Shown: positions 15,625 to 23,748, counted from the stretch's first letter. The stretch is 26,126 nucleotides of DNA from Clostridia bacterium (GCA_017397695.1 JAFQIF010000191.1:1-26126), one strand, 5' to 3'. Numbers and translations: made by a program. The notes: generated by a model not told the origin, from the letters alone.

Positions 15625-16437
15625 TTACAGCGCGAGTGAATCCGGCGCGAGGAACGCCCAGGTGTTCGTTTCACTGTCCAAAATCAGATACCAGTCGTTG
15701 ATCTCATCCATAACGGTGACCTTTGTGCCTGCCTTCAGCGTACGGATTTCCGGATATCTGCTGCCAGGGCCGGTACGGAGCGTTGCCTTACCCAGTGTGG
15801 CAGCGCTGCGGTGCATCCCGCCGCCGCCATGATAATTGCGATCAAACGTATTGTCTCTGTGCATGACGCTCATGGGGATAAACGCCGCTGCAGCGTCGCG
15901 CAGATTGATAATATAGAAATCATCGTAAAAACCGATGACGCGGTAGCTCGTCAGCTTACTGAGCGAGCCGACCTTTTTGGAAGTTGTATCCGGCGCTATA
16001 TACGCAGGCACATTGCTCTCCAGCAGGGTAATCGTCAGATCATTGAGAACGACATAGTCTTCGTTGATCCAGCCATCCTTGCCGCTGTATTCCACAGCAT
16101 AAAAGCCTTTTTCGTAAAGGAGAGATTCACCGCCGTCGTCCGAGCGGCAAAGCATGCTCTTGCCATGCGGAGCAGACGCCAGCTTTTTGCTGTTGGTTCT
16201 CGGTTCAGCCCATACACTTGCATTCTTGCTGATTACCGTAACCCGATAATCATCTGCGAGCGTCACACCGCCCAATCCATCCACGCAGACATAGCCGTCG
16301 TACTCGCCCACATAGGACGCCAGCTGCACCCATCCATTCAGTCGGCTGTAAAGCCACTCAGGATTTCCATCCGCCATCGCAGCACATGCGCTCAGGCAGA
16401 GCGCCAGGCTCAGCACCAACAACACCAATCTCTTCAT
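15625..16437 (-). CDS. secreted protein with SH3-like repeats
   Basis: The 270-residue protein starts at ATG 16437 and carries a signal peptide (MKRLVLLVLSLALCLSACAAMA). LSAC fits a lipobox, so a lipoprotein is possible, but AMA-D also fits signal peptidase I, as in the neighbours. Three SH3b-like units follow: about residues 65-130 (VTVISKNASVWAEPRTNSKKL ... DGWINEDYV), 130-190 (VPAYIAPDTTSKKVGSL) and 210-270 (ATLRTGPGSRYPEIRTL ... TWAFLAPDSLAL). No catalytic domain is seen. It may bind the cell envelope. It is a single gene ending at the shared terminator and divergent from the metallo-beta-lactamase-fold gene. Confidence 0.75.
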   Translation of the reverse strand: MKRLVLLVLSLALCLSACAAMADGNPEWLYSRLNGWVQLASYVGEYDGYVCVDGLGGVTLADDYRVTVISKNASVWAEPRTNSKKLASAPHGKSMLCRSDDGGESLLYEKGFYAVEYSGKDGWINEDYVVLNDLTITLLESNVPAYIAPDTTSKKVGSLSKLTSYRVIGFYDDFYIINLRDAAAAFIPMSVMHRDNTFDRNYHGGGGMHRSAATLGKATLRTGPGSRYPEIRTLKAGTKVTVMDEINDWYLILDSETNTWAFLAPDSLAL

Positions 16438-16622
16438 TCGCTTTCCATCCTTTCGCCGGCGCTTTCCGGTTCATTTGTATATTCAACGAATAAGAAGTTC
16501 TGGATATTGCTGCCGATTCCCTTTTTTTCCGTGTTTTTTCAATCGGGAAATTCCAAATTGGAGAAAACTGGAGAAGATTGCAGCCTCATGCGCATTGCGC
16601 GAGCACCTGATGCAGGAAACCT

Positions 16623-16651
16623 TTGCCTGCACGTCGTATAATATATAAATT
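16623..16651 (+). promoter_or_regulatory. possible promoter for the MBL-fold gene
   Basis: An AT-rich block with a perfect TATAAT (16637-16642) and overlapping TATA elements lies 55-65 bases before ATG 16705. TTGCCT at 16623-16628 can pair with TAAATT at 17 bases; no good -35 is found for the TATAAT itself. A promoter is likely here but its exact boxes are uncertain. Confidence 0.4.
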
Positions 16652-16704
16652 ATTTTTGCCGGTTTTCCATACAGACACGAACACCTGAAAAGGGAGCAAA
16701 ACCA

Positions 16705-17568
16705 ATGAAGAGATTTCTGGCGCTCTGCCTGCTGCTGATCCTCCCCTGCTGCGCTTGCGCGCAGGAGATCATCCTCAACAAGACGCGCGGCGATCATGCG
16801 GACTTTGCCTTTGCATCGGACGCACAGCTGCTTGAGGTGTATTTTCCCAAGGTTTTTGGCTGCGACGCAGCGCTGATCCGCTTCGGGGAATATACCATGC
16901 TCATCGACTGCGCCGGCAACCAATGGAAGGAAACCAAAGCGCTGCTGGATAAGCTCGGCATCACGGAGTTGACTTATGCGCTTAACTCCCATCCAGACGC
17001 CGACCACATTGGCGGATTCAACCGCGTGCTCAAGGATATCCCGGCAGGAGCGTTTCTGCTCGGATTCCCAGAGGATCACGATTCCGGCGACGAGGTGCGC
17101 TTTAAGGTCTATGAGGACCTGCATGCAATGGGAATCCCCTTCCGCCAAGTTAAAAACGGCGATGCAATCGAATTTGGTGACGTAAGCATCACTGTCTTTC
17201 AGCGATTGGAAGAGCATCTTCCGCGCGTAAACAGCAAGTCTGTTACGCTGATGATCCGTTATGGCGAGCGCAGCATCTATTTTACTGGCGACATCATGGC
17301 TGCCGCACAGCTGCTGCTGGCTGAAAACGAACCCCACGAAGCGCTGCGTGCAGACATCCTCAAATATCCGCACCACAGCTATGAGCGACTCAACGAGGAT
17401 TTTCTTAATGCTGTATCTCCGTCGCTTGCTATCTGTACCTGCGGACAAAGCAACACGGACGGCATCCTCCATCTCAAGGAAAAGGGTATTCCCTGCCTGC
17501 TCACCGCCAACCAGACGCTGCGCCTGGCAACCGACGGCAAGGTTTGGACCGTAGAGAAGATGAAATAA
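16705..17568 (+). CDS. secreted metallo-beta-lactamase-fold hydrolase (ComEC C-domain-like)
   Basis: The 287-residue protein starts at ATG 16705 (AAGGGAG upstream) with a signal peptide (MKRFLALCLLLILPCCACAQ). The metal motif is SHPDADHIGG (His96, Asp98, Asp100, His101), the HxDxDH form seen in the lactamase domain of ComEC/Rec2. It is followed by FTGDI, carrying a bridging-type Asp, and KYPHHSY near residue 220. Stand-alone ComEC-like MBL proteins are common in Firmicutes and are proposed to be extracellular nucleases or phosphodiesterases. The DNA-channel part of ComEC is absent, so a role in uptake is not implied. It is monocistronic. The fold is certain and the substrate unknown. Confidence 0.88.
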   Translation: MKRFLALCLLLILPCCACAQEIILNKTRGDHADFAFASDAQLLEVYFPKVFGCDAALIRFGEYTMLIDCAGNQWKETKALLDKLGITELTYALNSHPDADHIGGFNRVLKDIPAGAFLLGFPEDHDSGDEVRFKVYEDLHAMGIPFRQVKNGDAIEFGDVSITVFQRLEEHLPRVNSKSVTLMIRYGERSIYFTGDIMAAAQLLLAENEPHEALRADILKYPHHSYERLNEDFLNAVSPSLAICTCGQSNTDGILHLKEKGIPCLLTANQTLRLATDGKVWTVEKMK

Positions 17569-17591
17569 TCTGTCGCAAATCCATACGCATA

Positions 17592-17630
17592 GAAAAACCA
17601 AGGTGCGCAAAACACCTTGGTTCTTTTCTT
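17592..17630. terminator. bidirectional intrinsic terminator
   Basis: A 10-bp stem (AACCAAGGTG / CACCTTGGTT, loop CGCAAAA) is followed by a T-rich tail on + and preceded by AAAAA, giving a T-run on -. It serves the MBL-fold gene and the convergent butyrate kinase gene. Confidence 0.88.
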
Positions 17631-17650
17631 TAAATGCCTCGAATACAGAC

Positions 17651-18760
17651 TCAGACTTTCTCATCCTCAAAGCCGTTCCAGACGGGCTTTCCGGGATAGG
17701 TCATCGCCTGCTCTTCGCCGGTGAGCACGCGCATAGCGCCTGCTGCCATGGCCTCCTGCTCAAACTCGCCAGGATATGCGGATACCGGCGCAATCCAGCT
17801 GCAGCGGCGCGTAATTCCCTCGAGCACATCGTCAAAGCGAAGCAGACCGCCGGTGAGTACGATGCCGTCCACCTTGCCCTCCAGCACGGCAGCCATAGCG
17901 CCGATAGATTTGCAGATCTGATAAATCATCGCCTGCCACACACGCACTGCACGCGTATCGCCGCGATCCACCATGTCATGCACCACATCGGAATTGGACG
18001 TACCAAAATGGCTGGTAAAGCCGCCCGCCTGGGAGCATAGAGCCTTGAGTTCCTGCTGAGAAACGTTCTTCATCGCGTCGATGATATCCGTAATCGCCAT
18101 AGAGCCCATGCGTGTGGGCGTGAACGGGCCTTCGCCGCCGCTGGCATCCACGGCATCGATCATGCGGCCATGATGATGCGCCGTAACCGATATGCCGCCG
18201 TCAATATGGCAGACGATCAGGCTGCATTCCTCATAGCACTTGCCAATGCTGCGCGCATGACGGCGCGCCGTCTCCTTGAGATTGAGCGCATGGGACGCCG
18301 CCTTGCGATATACGCCTCGAACACCGGTAACCCTAGCCAGATCGCTGAGCTCGTCGACAACCGTGGGATCCATCATCAACAGCATGCCGCCATACTTGTC
18401 GTGCATCGCCTTGGCCATCTGCACACCGAGCATGGAGGCATGATACAAGCCGCCCTTACACGCTCTGGTATCGCGAATAAGCGCATCATCGATATGATAC
18501 ACGCCGCCGCAGACCGAATAGCTTGATCCTCCGCGGCCAACGATTGCATCCACACCATGCAGATCGATTCCGCGCTCGCTGAGGAAGCGCTCCACGACCT
18601 CCATACGGTAATCCAACTGGTCATTGATCGTAGGAAAGGTCAGCAAAACAGAGGAATCATGGAACGTATCCTCCGTAAACAAGCAGGTCTCATTTTCAAA
18701 CAGCGAGAGCTTTGTGGACGTCGAACCCGGATTGATAATAAAAATGCGATAGGTTTTCAC
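17651..18760 (-). CDS. buk: butyrate kinase
   Basis: The 369-residue protein starts at GTG 18760, with GGGAGATGAG just upstream; an in-frame TTG at 18775 overlaps that ribosome site and is less likely. It has the acetokinase-superfamily phosphate motif INPGSTSTK at the N-terminus, GRGGSSYSVCGGVY, a second nucleotide block VCHIDGGISVTAH, and LTGGLLR near residue 295. The closing YPGEFEQEAMAAGAMRVL block is typical of butyrate/branched-chain fatty acid kinases. It makes ATP and butyrate (or a branched acid) from the acyl phosphate in the cytoplasm. The usual partner phosphotransbutyrylase (ptb) is not next to it, and it has its own promoter. Confidence 0.93.
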   Translation of the reverse strand: MKTYRIFIINPGSTSTKLSLFENETCLFTEDTFHDSSVLLTFPTINDQLDYRMEVVERFLSERGIDLHGVDAIVGRGGSSYSVCGGVYHIDDALIRDTRACKGGLYHASMLGVQMAKAMHDKYGGMLLMMDPTVVDELSDLARVTGVRGVYRKAASHALNLKETARRHARSIGKCYEECSLIVCHIDGGISVTAHHHGRMIDAVDASGGEGPFTPTRMGSMAITDIIDAMKNVSQQELKALCSQAGGFTSHFGTSNSDVVHDMVDRGDTRAVRVWQAMIYQICKSIGAMAAVLEGKVDGIVLTGGLLRFDDVLEGITRRCSWIAPVSAYPGEFEQEAMAAGAMRVLTGEEQAMTYPGKPVWNGFEDEKV

Positions 18761-18818
18761 GAACTCATCTCCCAAGATGCTTCACGGCAGAGGCGATTTC
18801 CCACCTGCCTCTTTGTAT

Positions 18819-18847
18819 AGTATATCACGCCGGGGATGCCATGGCAA
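18819..18847 (-). promoter_or_regulatory. sigma-A-type promoter for butyrate kinase
   Basis: On the minus strand TTGCCA (18842-18847) and TATACT (18819-18824) are separated by 17 bases, about 60 bases upstream of the GTG start. Confidence 0.7.
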
Positions 18848-18868
18848 ACACAAAGCATACCCGGCAAT

Positions 18869-18902
18869 AAAAAGAGACAGACGGTTTTCTGACGGTCTTG
18901 AT
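18869..18902 (-). terminator. possible weak terminator after the YfcC-family gene
   Basis: On the minus strand AGACCGTCAGAAAACCGTCTGTCT can fold with short paired segments (CAGA/TCTG and AGA/TCT) and is followed by CTTTTT. The stem is short and bulged, so read-through into buk is possible. Confidence 0.35.
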
Positions 18903-18926
18903 CATGCATCAAGCCTCATGCTGCAA

Positions 18927-20327
18927 TCAGAACGGACCGAGGCCGATGAGATGCGCAACGCCCACAAAGACCGCGCCAAGCGCATACTGCATACCGATGA
19001 GCGGCAGAATCCATTTCGCCCATTTGGTCCACGGGATCTTCGCCAGCGCGAGACCCGCCATGAAGAATCCCGACGTCGGCGTAAAGATATTGGAAATCGC
19101 GTCGCCAAGCTGAAAAGCGATGCAGGCCGTCTGGCGGGTGACGCCGACAAGATCGCCAAGCGGCGCCATAATTGGAATAGATACCGCTGCCTGCCCCGAG
19201 CCGGAAGGAACCAGAAAGTTGAGCAGGCACTGGAATACATACATGCCCAGTGCAGAAATCATGGACGGCAGACTCTCCAGCACCGTAGCGGCGGCATGCA
19301 GGATGGTATGCAGGATATTGCCATCGGTAAGCACCACCAGCAGGCCGCGGGCAAAGCCCACGACCAGCGCACCGGAAGCAATGCCTGCCATGCCCTCGCC
19401 AAAGGTTACGGCAAATGCATTGGGCGTCATCCGCGCGACCACAGCCACAACAATCGCCATACCGATAAACAGCGCAGAAATCTCATCCATATACCAGCCC
19501 CAGCGGATAACGCCGTAAACCAGCAGCATAATCGACACCGCGAACACGTACAGAATCGCCTTTTCCCGACCGCCAAAGGGCTTCAGGTTATTCAGATCGA
19601 CGATATCATCCCGAAGCAGATCGGCTTCATACATCGGCGATCTCTCCGGATTCTTCTTTACCCGGCAGGCATACCACATGATGAACGCGCTCGTCAGCAC
19701 CAGATAGACGGCATACATGACGATGCGATACCCCATACCCGAGAGAATCGGCAGACCAGCAATGCCCTGCGCCACCTGCATGGTGAACGGATTCATGAAC
19801 GCACCGGCATAGCCCGCCCCCGCGCCGCAGAAGACAATAGCAGCACCGGTCAGCGAGTCATACCCCATGGCGATACACAGCGAAACAAAGATCGGAATGA
19901 ACGGAATCGTCTCTTCGGACATGCCGAACACCGCACCGCCCATCGAGAACAGCAATATGATCACCGGCAGCAGAAGCAGCGTTTTGCCGCCCAGCAGCTG
20001 ACATACCCTGCCGATACCCGCCTCGATAGCGCCAGTCTTCTCGACAATGGCAAACACGCTGCCGACGATAAAGATAAAAAAGATAATCTGCGCGGACTGC
20101 GTCATGCCCCTGGGCACAGCGGAAAGCATCTGCATGAGCGTAACCGGCGTCGAATCCACAGTATGAAAGGTTGCAGCATCCACCACTTCACGGCCGGAAA
20201 CGGTCATCATATCATACTGACCGGCAGGAACAATATAGCTCAAAAGGCTGCACAGGAGAATCAGCCCCAGCAGGATCACATATACGTGCGGAACGGCAAA
20301 TCCCTTTTTTTCTTTATGCATGCGCAA
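18927..20327 (-). CDS. YfcC-family membrane carrier (C4-dicarboxylate anaerobic carrier superfamily)
   Basis: The 466-residue membrane protein starts at ATG 20327 and has about twelve hydrophobic helices with a central cytoplasmic loop (CRVKKNPERSPMYEADLL). Family blocks are the N-terminal IVPAGQYD after helix 1, FSMGGAVFGMSEETIPFIP near residue 130, GAGAGYAGAFMNPFT, and the C-terminal LVPSGSGQAAVSIPIMAPLGD and NIFTPTSGFFMAGLA repeats. YfcC/DcuC relatives are secondary carriers, annotated variously as dicarboxylate or basic amino-acid transporters, so the substrate is open. It lies upstream of butyrate kinase on the same strand but has its own promoter. Confidence 0.88.
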   Translation of the reverse strand: MRMHKEKKGFAVPHVYVILLGLILLCSLLSYIVPAGQYDMMTVSGREVVDAATFHTVDSTPVTLMQMLSAVPRGMTQSAQIIFFIFIVGSVFAIVEKTGAIEAGIGRVCQLLGGKTLLLLPVIILLFSMGGAVFGMSEETIPFIPIFVSLCIAMGYDSLTGAAIVFCGAGAGYAGAFMNPFTMQVAQGIAGLPILSGMGYRIVMYAVYLVLTSAFIMWYACRVKKNPERSPMYEADLLRDDIVDLNNLKPFGGREKAILYVFAVSIMLLVYGVIRWGWYMDEISALFIGMAIVVAVVARMTPNAFAVTFGEGMAGIASGALVVGFARGLLVVLTDGNILHTILHAAATVLESLPSMISALGMYVFQCLLNFLVPSGSGQAAVSIPIMAPLGDLVGVTRQTACIAFQLGDAISNIFTPTSGFFMAGLALAKIPWTKWAKWILPLIGMQYALGAVFVGVAHLIGLGPF

Positions 20328-20361
20328 CGCTCCAATAACATCTTGTATTTTAATTCAACAC

Positions 20362-20390
20362 ATTATACTGTTTGTCCGTAAATAATGCAA
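20362..20390 (-). promoter_or_regulatory. sigma-A-type promoter for the YfcC-family gene
   Basis: On the minus strand TTGCAT (20385-20390) and a perfect TATAAT (20362-20367) are spaced by 17 bases, about 35 bases upstream of ATG 20327. The rest of the 20328-20599 gap contains the GH43 terminator and short inverted repeats; no gene is seen. Confidence 0.78.
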
Positions 20391-20504
20391 GGTTATTCCT
20401 GTTTTTCACCCAAATAATGTTTCCGATATGCATATTGCGGCAGCGAAAATTCCGGCTATGCAAATGCAGCTTCGGGTATAGCGAAAAGCAACCGATTCTG
20501 CGGC

Positions 20505-20542
20505 AAAACGAATCCCATGTTCTGAGCACAAAACATGGGATT
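20505..20542 (-). terminator. intrinsic terminator after the GH43 gene
   Basis: On the minus strand an 11-bp stem (AATCCCATGTT / AACATGGGATT, 10-base loop) is followed by CGTTTT. It lies about 60 bases after the GH43 stop codon. Confidence 0.65.
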
Positions 20543-20599
20543 TCGCTATGCAATTCAATCAACAACCTGAGATCGGACCTCATCAGAATAATGCGCCCG

Positions 20600-22012
20600 T
20601 CAGGCTTCAAAGCTGAAGCGGATAAAATCTGCTGCGCCTTCGCCCTCATAAGTAAAATACAACGCTTTCTTACCGCTGCCAATGTTCAGCGGTGCGCAAT
20701 ACGCCGTCCATTCCCTGCACGGCGCCACGGGAATCCTGGCGACTACATCGCCCTGACGGTCATCCCGCACGACAAACGTGCCCGCAGCGGTGCCTCGAAT
20801 CTCCACACCAATCGTCTTAGCAGAGGCAAAATGAAAGTACCGATAGCCCGCGGTCGCGCCGTCCACCATATTGCTGATATACTGGTTGGGATTATCCATG
20901 CGGTCTTCCCCTTCCTGGGTAAAGGCGGGATGACGCGCATCCTGCTGATCCGGCAAACTTTCGGTGGTACCATTCTTGGAATAGAGATGGCAGGCAATAC
21001 GAGCTTCATACGTGCCGGCATCCCGAAGCGGACCGCCGTTGAGGCCGCAGGAGGTGATCTCCGCCTGATGGAAGCGCTCACCGTCGAAGTATATCTCCTC
21101 CGCACACGCCTGGCGGGAAAAGAAGTGCCGGTTGGTCTGGCGATGATAAAACACATACCACTTGCCGCCCACCAGTGCAACAGAACCATGCGTGTTGCCG
21201 CGATAGTTGAGCGCCTCGGTATTGCCGTTTACACCGATATCCGCATTGGACACCAGCACGCCGCCAAAGTGATACTCGCCCAACGGGCTATCCGCCACAG
21301 CCCAGCACAATTCATGCATCCATGTAGAAGAATAGATGAAATAGTATTTGCCGTTAATCTTGCGGATGGAACTGGCCTCGAAGAAGGGATGCGCCTCATA
21401 TTCGGTGCCGTCGGCATCATTGATGATGGGCAGATTATGATACGGGCCATCCTTGACGGTAATCATATCCTGCTCCAGCTCCATTTTAAGGCTGTCCTTG
21501 TCGGTGGGCGTCTGCTTATAGCGGGGGCTATTTCCGGAAAAGAGATAGATACGCTTGTCGTCGTCAATAAAGATACCAGGATCAAACTGGCGAATCTCAT
21601 CCGGCTGCGCGCCAAGAATATCGCCATTGGGATGGCGGACAAAATCAAGGAATTCAAACGGACCCACGGGCGTATCCGCAACCGCAACGCCAATCTCCTT
21701 GAGGAAGTCCAGGCAATAGTAGAGATAGTACTTCCCATCGTTGCCCTGGCATACATCGGGCGCCCATAGCGCATGCGCACCGTCCGGATTACGGGGATCC
21801 TGCTGCTTACGGAAGATCACGCCCTCGTAGCGCCAGTCGGAAAGATCATTCTCTGGCGCGGACCAGCAGACGTAGTCATTCTGGCAATACACATCGCCAT
21901 TGAAGCAATCATGGCTGCCGTAGACATACAGCCTGTCGCCAAAGACGCGGGGCTCGCCATCGGGAATATACTCCCAGCTGGGCAGATAAGGATTGAAGAC
22001 TTGCTCTTTCAT
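20600..22012 (-). CDS. glycoside hydrolase family 43 protein
   Basis: The 470-residue protein starts at ATG 22012 (AAGGAG upstream); the open frame before it covers the promoter. The five-blade propeller signature is clear: YIPDGEPRVFGDRLYVYGSHD with the likely catalytic base Asp18, WAPDV, QFDPGIFIDDD with Asp144 as the likely pKa modulator, and FFEASSIRKINGKYYFIYS with the general acid Glu212. The last 130 residues form a beta-rich extension (YFHFASAKTIGVEIRG) like a CBM6-type sugar-binding module. GH43 enzymes release arabinose, xylose or galactose from plant polysaccharides. There is no signal peptide, so it probably acts on imported oligosaccharides in the cytoplasm. No transporter gene is adjacent. 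The exact specificity is undetermined. Confidence 0.9.
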   Translation of the reverse strand: MKEQVFNPYLPSWEYIPDGEPRVFGDRLYVYGSHDCFNGDVYCQNDYVCWSAPENDLSDWRYEGVIFRKQQDPRNPDGAHALWAPDVCQGNDGKYYLYYCLDFLKEIGVAVADTPVGPFEFLDFVRHPNGDILGAQPDEIRQFDPGIFIDDDKRIYLFSGNSPRYKQTPTDKDSLKMELEQDMITVKDGPYHNLPIINDADGTEYEAHPFFEASSIRKINGKYYFIYSSTWMHELCWAVADSPLGEYHFGGVLVSNADIGVNGNTEALNYRGNTHGSVALVGGKWYVFYHRQTNRHFFSRQACAEEIYFDGERFHQAEITSCGLNGGPLRDAGTYEARIACHLYSKNGTTESLPDQQDARHPAFTQEGEDRMDNPNQYISNMVDGATAGYRYFHFASAKTIGVEIRGTAAGTFVVRDDRQGDVVARIPVAPCREWTAYCAPLNIGSGKKALYFTYEGEGAADFIRFSFEA

Positions 22013-22045
22013 GACCCCTTCTCCTTCATACATGGATTTGTCTCG

Positions 22046-22074
22046 ATTATAACAGGTATGATATCCGTGTGCAA
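22046..22074 (-). promoter_or_regulatory. sigma-A-type promoter for the GH43 gene
   Basis: On the minus strand TTGCAC (22069-22074) and TATAAT (22046-22051) are spaced by 17 bases, immediately downstream of the tRNA terminator. Confidence 0.8.
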
Positions 22075-22087
22075 TTCCCTGACACAC

Positions 22088-22119
22088 AAAAAGACCAGTG
22101 ACTTTTCAATCACTGGTCT
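22088..22119 (-). terminator. intrinsic terminator after tRNA-Gly
   Basis: On the minus strand a 10-bp stem (AGACCAGTGA / TCACTGGTCT, 8-base loop) is followed by TTTTT, two bases after the CCA end of the tRNA. Confidence 0.9.
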
Positions 22120-22121
22120 GT

Positions 22122-22196
22122 TGGAGCGGTAGACGAGATTCGGACTCGCGACATCCACCTTGGCAAGGTGGCACTCTACCACTGAGCTACTACCGC
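22122..22196 (-). tRNA. tRNA-Gly (anticodon GCC)
   Basis: The 75-base minus-strand sequence folds as a cloverleaf: acceptor stem GCGGTAG/CTACCGC, D arm with AGCTCAGTGGTAGAGT, and anticodon stem CCACC/GGTGG with loop TTGCCAA, so the anticodon is GCC. The T arm contains GAGTCCGAATCTC with the loop start GTCCGAA in place of the usual TTCGA-type sequence. Discriminator T and an encoded CCA end the gene. It has its own promoter and terminator, so it is a single-gene transcript. Confidence 0.96.
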
Positions 22197-22216
22197 ATCG
22201 CTCATCAACGAAAAAT

Positions 22217-22245
22217 ATTATACATCGTCTTGCGACAATTGTCAA
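22217..22245 (-). promoter_or_regulatory. consensus promoter for tRNA-Gly
   Basis: On the minus strand a perfect TTGACA (22240-22245) and a perfect TATAAT (22217-22222) are spaced by 17 bases, 21 bases upstream of the tRNA 5' end. This is the strongest promoter in the window. Confidence 0.93.
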
Positions 22246-22255
22246 CACTTTTTTC

Positions 22256-22277
22256 AAAAATTCAGAAACGCGTTCTG
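22256..22277 (-). terminator. possible weak terminator after recR
   Basis: On the minus strand CAGAA/TTCTG flanks CGCGT and is followed by AATTTTTG. The stem is only 5 bp. A larger hairpin without a T-run lies upstream of it at 22300-22326. Confidence 0.3.
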
Positions 22278-22298
22278 CATTGTCACCAATCGCTTTGC

Positions 22299-22327
22299 TA
22301 AGGGGAGAAGCAGAGCCTCTCCCCTAC
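22299..22327. repeat. inverted repeat between recR and the tRNA gene
   Basis: TAAGGGGAGA and TCTCCCCTA flank a short GC-rich centre, giving a stem of about 9 bp without a following T-run on either strand. It could aid mRNA 3'-end protection of recR or be a dispersed intergenic palindrome. Confidence 0.45.
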
Positions 22328-22351
22328 AAAACACCTTTTCGCCAGTCCTGC

Positions 22352-22951
22352 TCACATCTCGCGGCGGCCTTCGATTGCCTTCGCAAGCGTCACCTCGTCG
22401 GTGTATTCCAGATCGCCGCCCACAGGCAGACCGTGCGCAATACGCGTAACAAGAATACCCATAGGCTTGAGCAGGCGCGCAATATAACTGGCTGTCGCCT
22501 CGCCCTCGATATCGGGATTGGTCGCCAGAATGACCTCCTTGATATCTTCGCTGCCTACGCGTGCAAGCAGCTCACGAATCCGGATATCCTCCGGGCCGAT
22601 ACCTTCCATCGGCGAAATTGTGCCATGGAGCACATGGTAGGTTCCCTTAAAATCGCGCATGCGCTCCATTGCCGCCACATCACGCGGATCTCGCACGACG
22701 CACAGCACGCCATTCCGGCGTCTCTCATCCGAGCAGATCGGGCACGGATCCTCAACCGTATAATTGCCGCACAGCGAGCAATACTTGACGGCCTTGCGCC
22801 CCTGCCAGATTGCGGCAGCCAGCTCATGTACCTGATCTTCGGGCAGAGAAACGATGTGATACGCCAAACGAAGCGCAGACTTCGCGCCGATACCCGGCAG
22901 ACGGGAAAGCTGCTGCGCCATTCTGGCGATGGGTTCAATCTGTGTTGCCAT
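22352..22951 (-). CDS. recR: recombination mediator protein RecR
   Basis: The 199-residue protein has the N-terminal helix-hairpin-helix [16 protein letters not shown], a four-cysteine zinc finger ([16 protein letters not shown]), a Toprim domain ([14 protein letters not shown] ... [19 protein letters not shown]) and the closing Walker-like [15 protein letters not shown]. RecR works with RecO and RecF to load RecA onto single-stranded gaps. It starts 2 bases after the ybaB stop, so both are translated from one message. dnaX, commonly upstream of ybaB-recR, is not here. Full-length and typical. Confidence 0.97.
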   Translation of the reverse strand: MATQIEPIARMAQQLSRLPGIGAKSALRLAYHIVSLPEDQVHELAAAIWQGRKAVKYCSLCGNYTVEDPCPICSDERRRNGVLCVVRDPRDVAAMERMRDFKGTYHVLHGTISPMEGIGPEDIRIRELLARVGSEDIKEVILATNPDIEGEATASYIARLLKPMGILVTRIAHGLPVGGDLEYTDEVTLAKAIEGRREM

Positions 22952-22953
22952 GA

Positions 22954-23289
22954 TCAGAACATGCCGCCCATACCGCCGCCGATCTTATTCATCTCGGCCT
23001 CGCGGGTCTCTTCGCCCTTTTTAAGCGCATCGTTGACCGCAGCGACGATCATATCCTGGAGCATTTCGACATCATCCGGATCAACCGCGTCGGGCTGAAT
23101 GGTCAGAGAAAGCAGCTGACGCTTGCCGCTGATCTTGCAGGCAACCGCACCGCCGCCAGCCGTGCCTTCGTACTCACGGGCGTCGAGTTCTTCCTGCTTC
23201 TGCACCATCATCTGCTGCATTTTTTGCGCCTTACGCATGAGCTGCTGCATATTGCCGCCCGGAATGCCGGGAAAACCGCCTCTAGCCAT
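22954..23289 (-). CDS. ybaB: YbaB/EbfC nucleoid-associated protein
   Basis: The 111-residue protein starts at ATG 23289, with AGGAGG well spaced upstream. It has the YbaB layout: a Gly/Met/Gln-rich N-terminus ([25 protein letters not shown]), then [24 protein letters not shown] core and [21 protein letters not shown]. The protein forms a DNA-binding dimer and is paired with recR across bacteria. The C-terminal Met/Gly tail (IGGGMGGMF) is typical. A promoter is seen just upstream. Confidence 0.95.
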   Translation of the reverse strand: MARGGFPGIPGGNMQQLMRKAQKMQQMMVQKQEELDAREYEGTAGGGAVACKISGKRQLLSLTIQPDAVDPDDVEMLQDMIVAAVNDALKKGEETREAEMNKIGGGMGGMF

Positions 23290-23328
23290 AAAAAGATTCC
23301 TCCTGAAAATTAAAAATCATCATGATCG

Positions 23329-23357
23329 ATTATACACCATCCGGGCAGAATTGAAAA
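23329..23357 (-). promoter_or_regulatory. sigma-A-type promoter for ybaB-recR
   Basis: On the minus strand TTTTCA (23352-23357) and a perfect TATAAT (23329-23334) are spaced by 17 bases, 40 bases upstream of ybaB. Confidence 0.7.
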
Positions 23358-23435
23358 GACGCAAAAACGGATTCATCCATGTTGAAAACCAAAAAGAACC
23401 CAGTTGCCGCATGGAAACCGTGACGAATATTGTCA

Positions 23436-23464
23436 GGATATGAAGTCAGCCGCAGGCCACAATA
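23436..23464 (+). promoter_or_regulatory. possible forespore (sigma-G-like) promoter for the SASP genes
   Basis: GGATA (23436-23440) and CACAATA (23458-23464), 17 bases apart, each differ by one base from the usual sigma-G boxes. They are correctly placed before the ribosome site TTGGAGGTG of the first SASP gene. No sigma-A promoter is apparent there. SASP genes are forespore-expressed in known spore formers. Confidence 0.35.
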
Positions 23465-23492
23465 GTCTCGAACCGATTGGAGGTGAAAAGAC

Positions 23493-23708
23493 ATGGCGAG
23501 CAACTCTTCCAGCAACCAGGTAAGCGTGCCGCAGGCGCGCGCCGCACTCGACAACATGAAATACGAGATCGCGCGCGAACTGGGCGTTAACCTGAAGCAG
23601 GGCTACAACGGCGATCTGACCTCCCGCGAGGCAGGCTACGTCGGCGGCTACATGGTCAAGCGGCTCATCCAGCAGGCCGAGCAGCAGATGGCCGGCCAGG
23701 GCTTCTGA
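23493..23708 (+). CDS. alpha/beta-type small acid-soluble spore protein (intact)
   Basis: The 71-residue protein starts at ATG 23493 (GGAGGTG upstream). It has both conserved SASP helices: ALDNMKYEIARELGV (with the germination-protease site motif around EIA-REL) and GYNGDLTSREAGYVGGYMVKRLIQQAEQQ. These proteins coat forespore DNA, force an A-like form and block UV damage, then are degraded by the GPR protease on germination. It is the direct upstream neighbour of the interrupted SASP gene and gives the template for what the second gene should look like beyond GGYM. Confidence 0.96.
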   Translation: MASNSSSNQVSVPQARAALDNMKYEIARELGVNLKQGYNGDLTSREAGYVGGYMVKRLIQQAEQQMAGQGF

Positions 23709-23748
23709 CCCGTAATCAAACAGCCAACATGAAAGGGGATTTCTTCCT

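Noticed and set aside
18777..20381. 534-codon frame on + opposite the YfcC-family gene
   Set aside because: Rich in Arg/His/Gln with no domain or start signal; it is the complement of membrane-helix codons.
20420..20500. Short inverted repeats in the YfcC-GH43 gap, checked for a riboswitch
   Set aside because: No recognisable aptamer core is present; only a short GCTAT/ATAGC pairing around a loop was found, and it lies between a terminator and a promoter of convergent logic.
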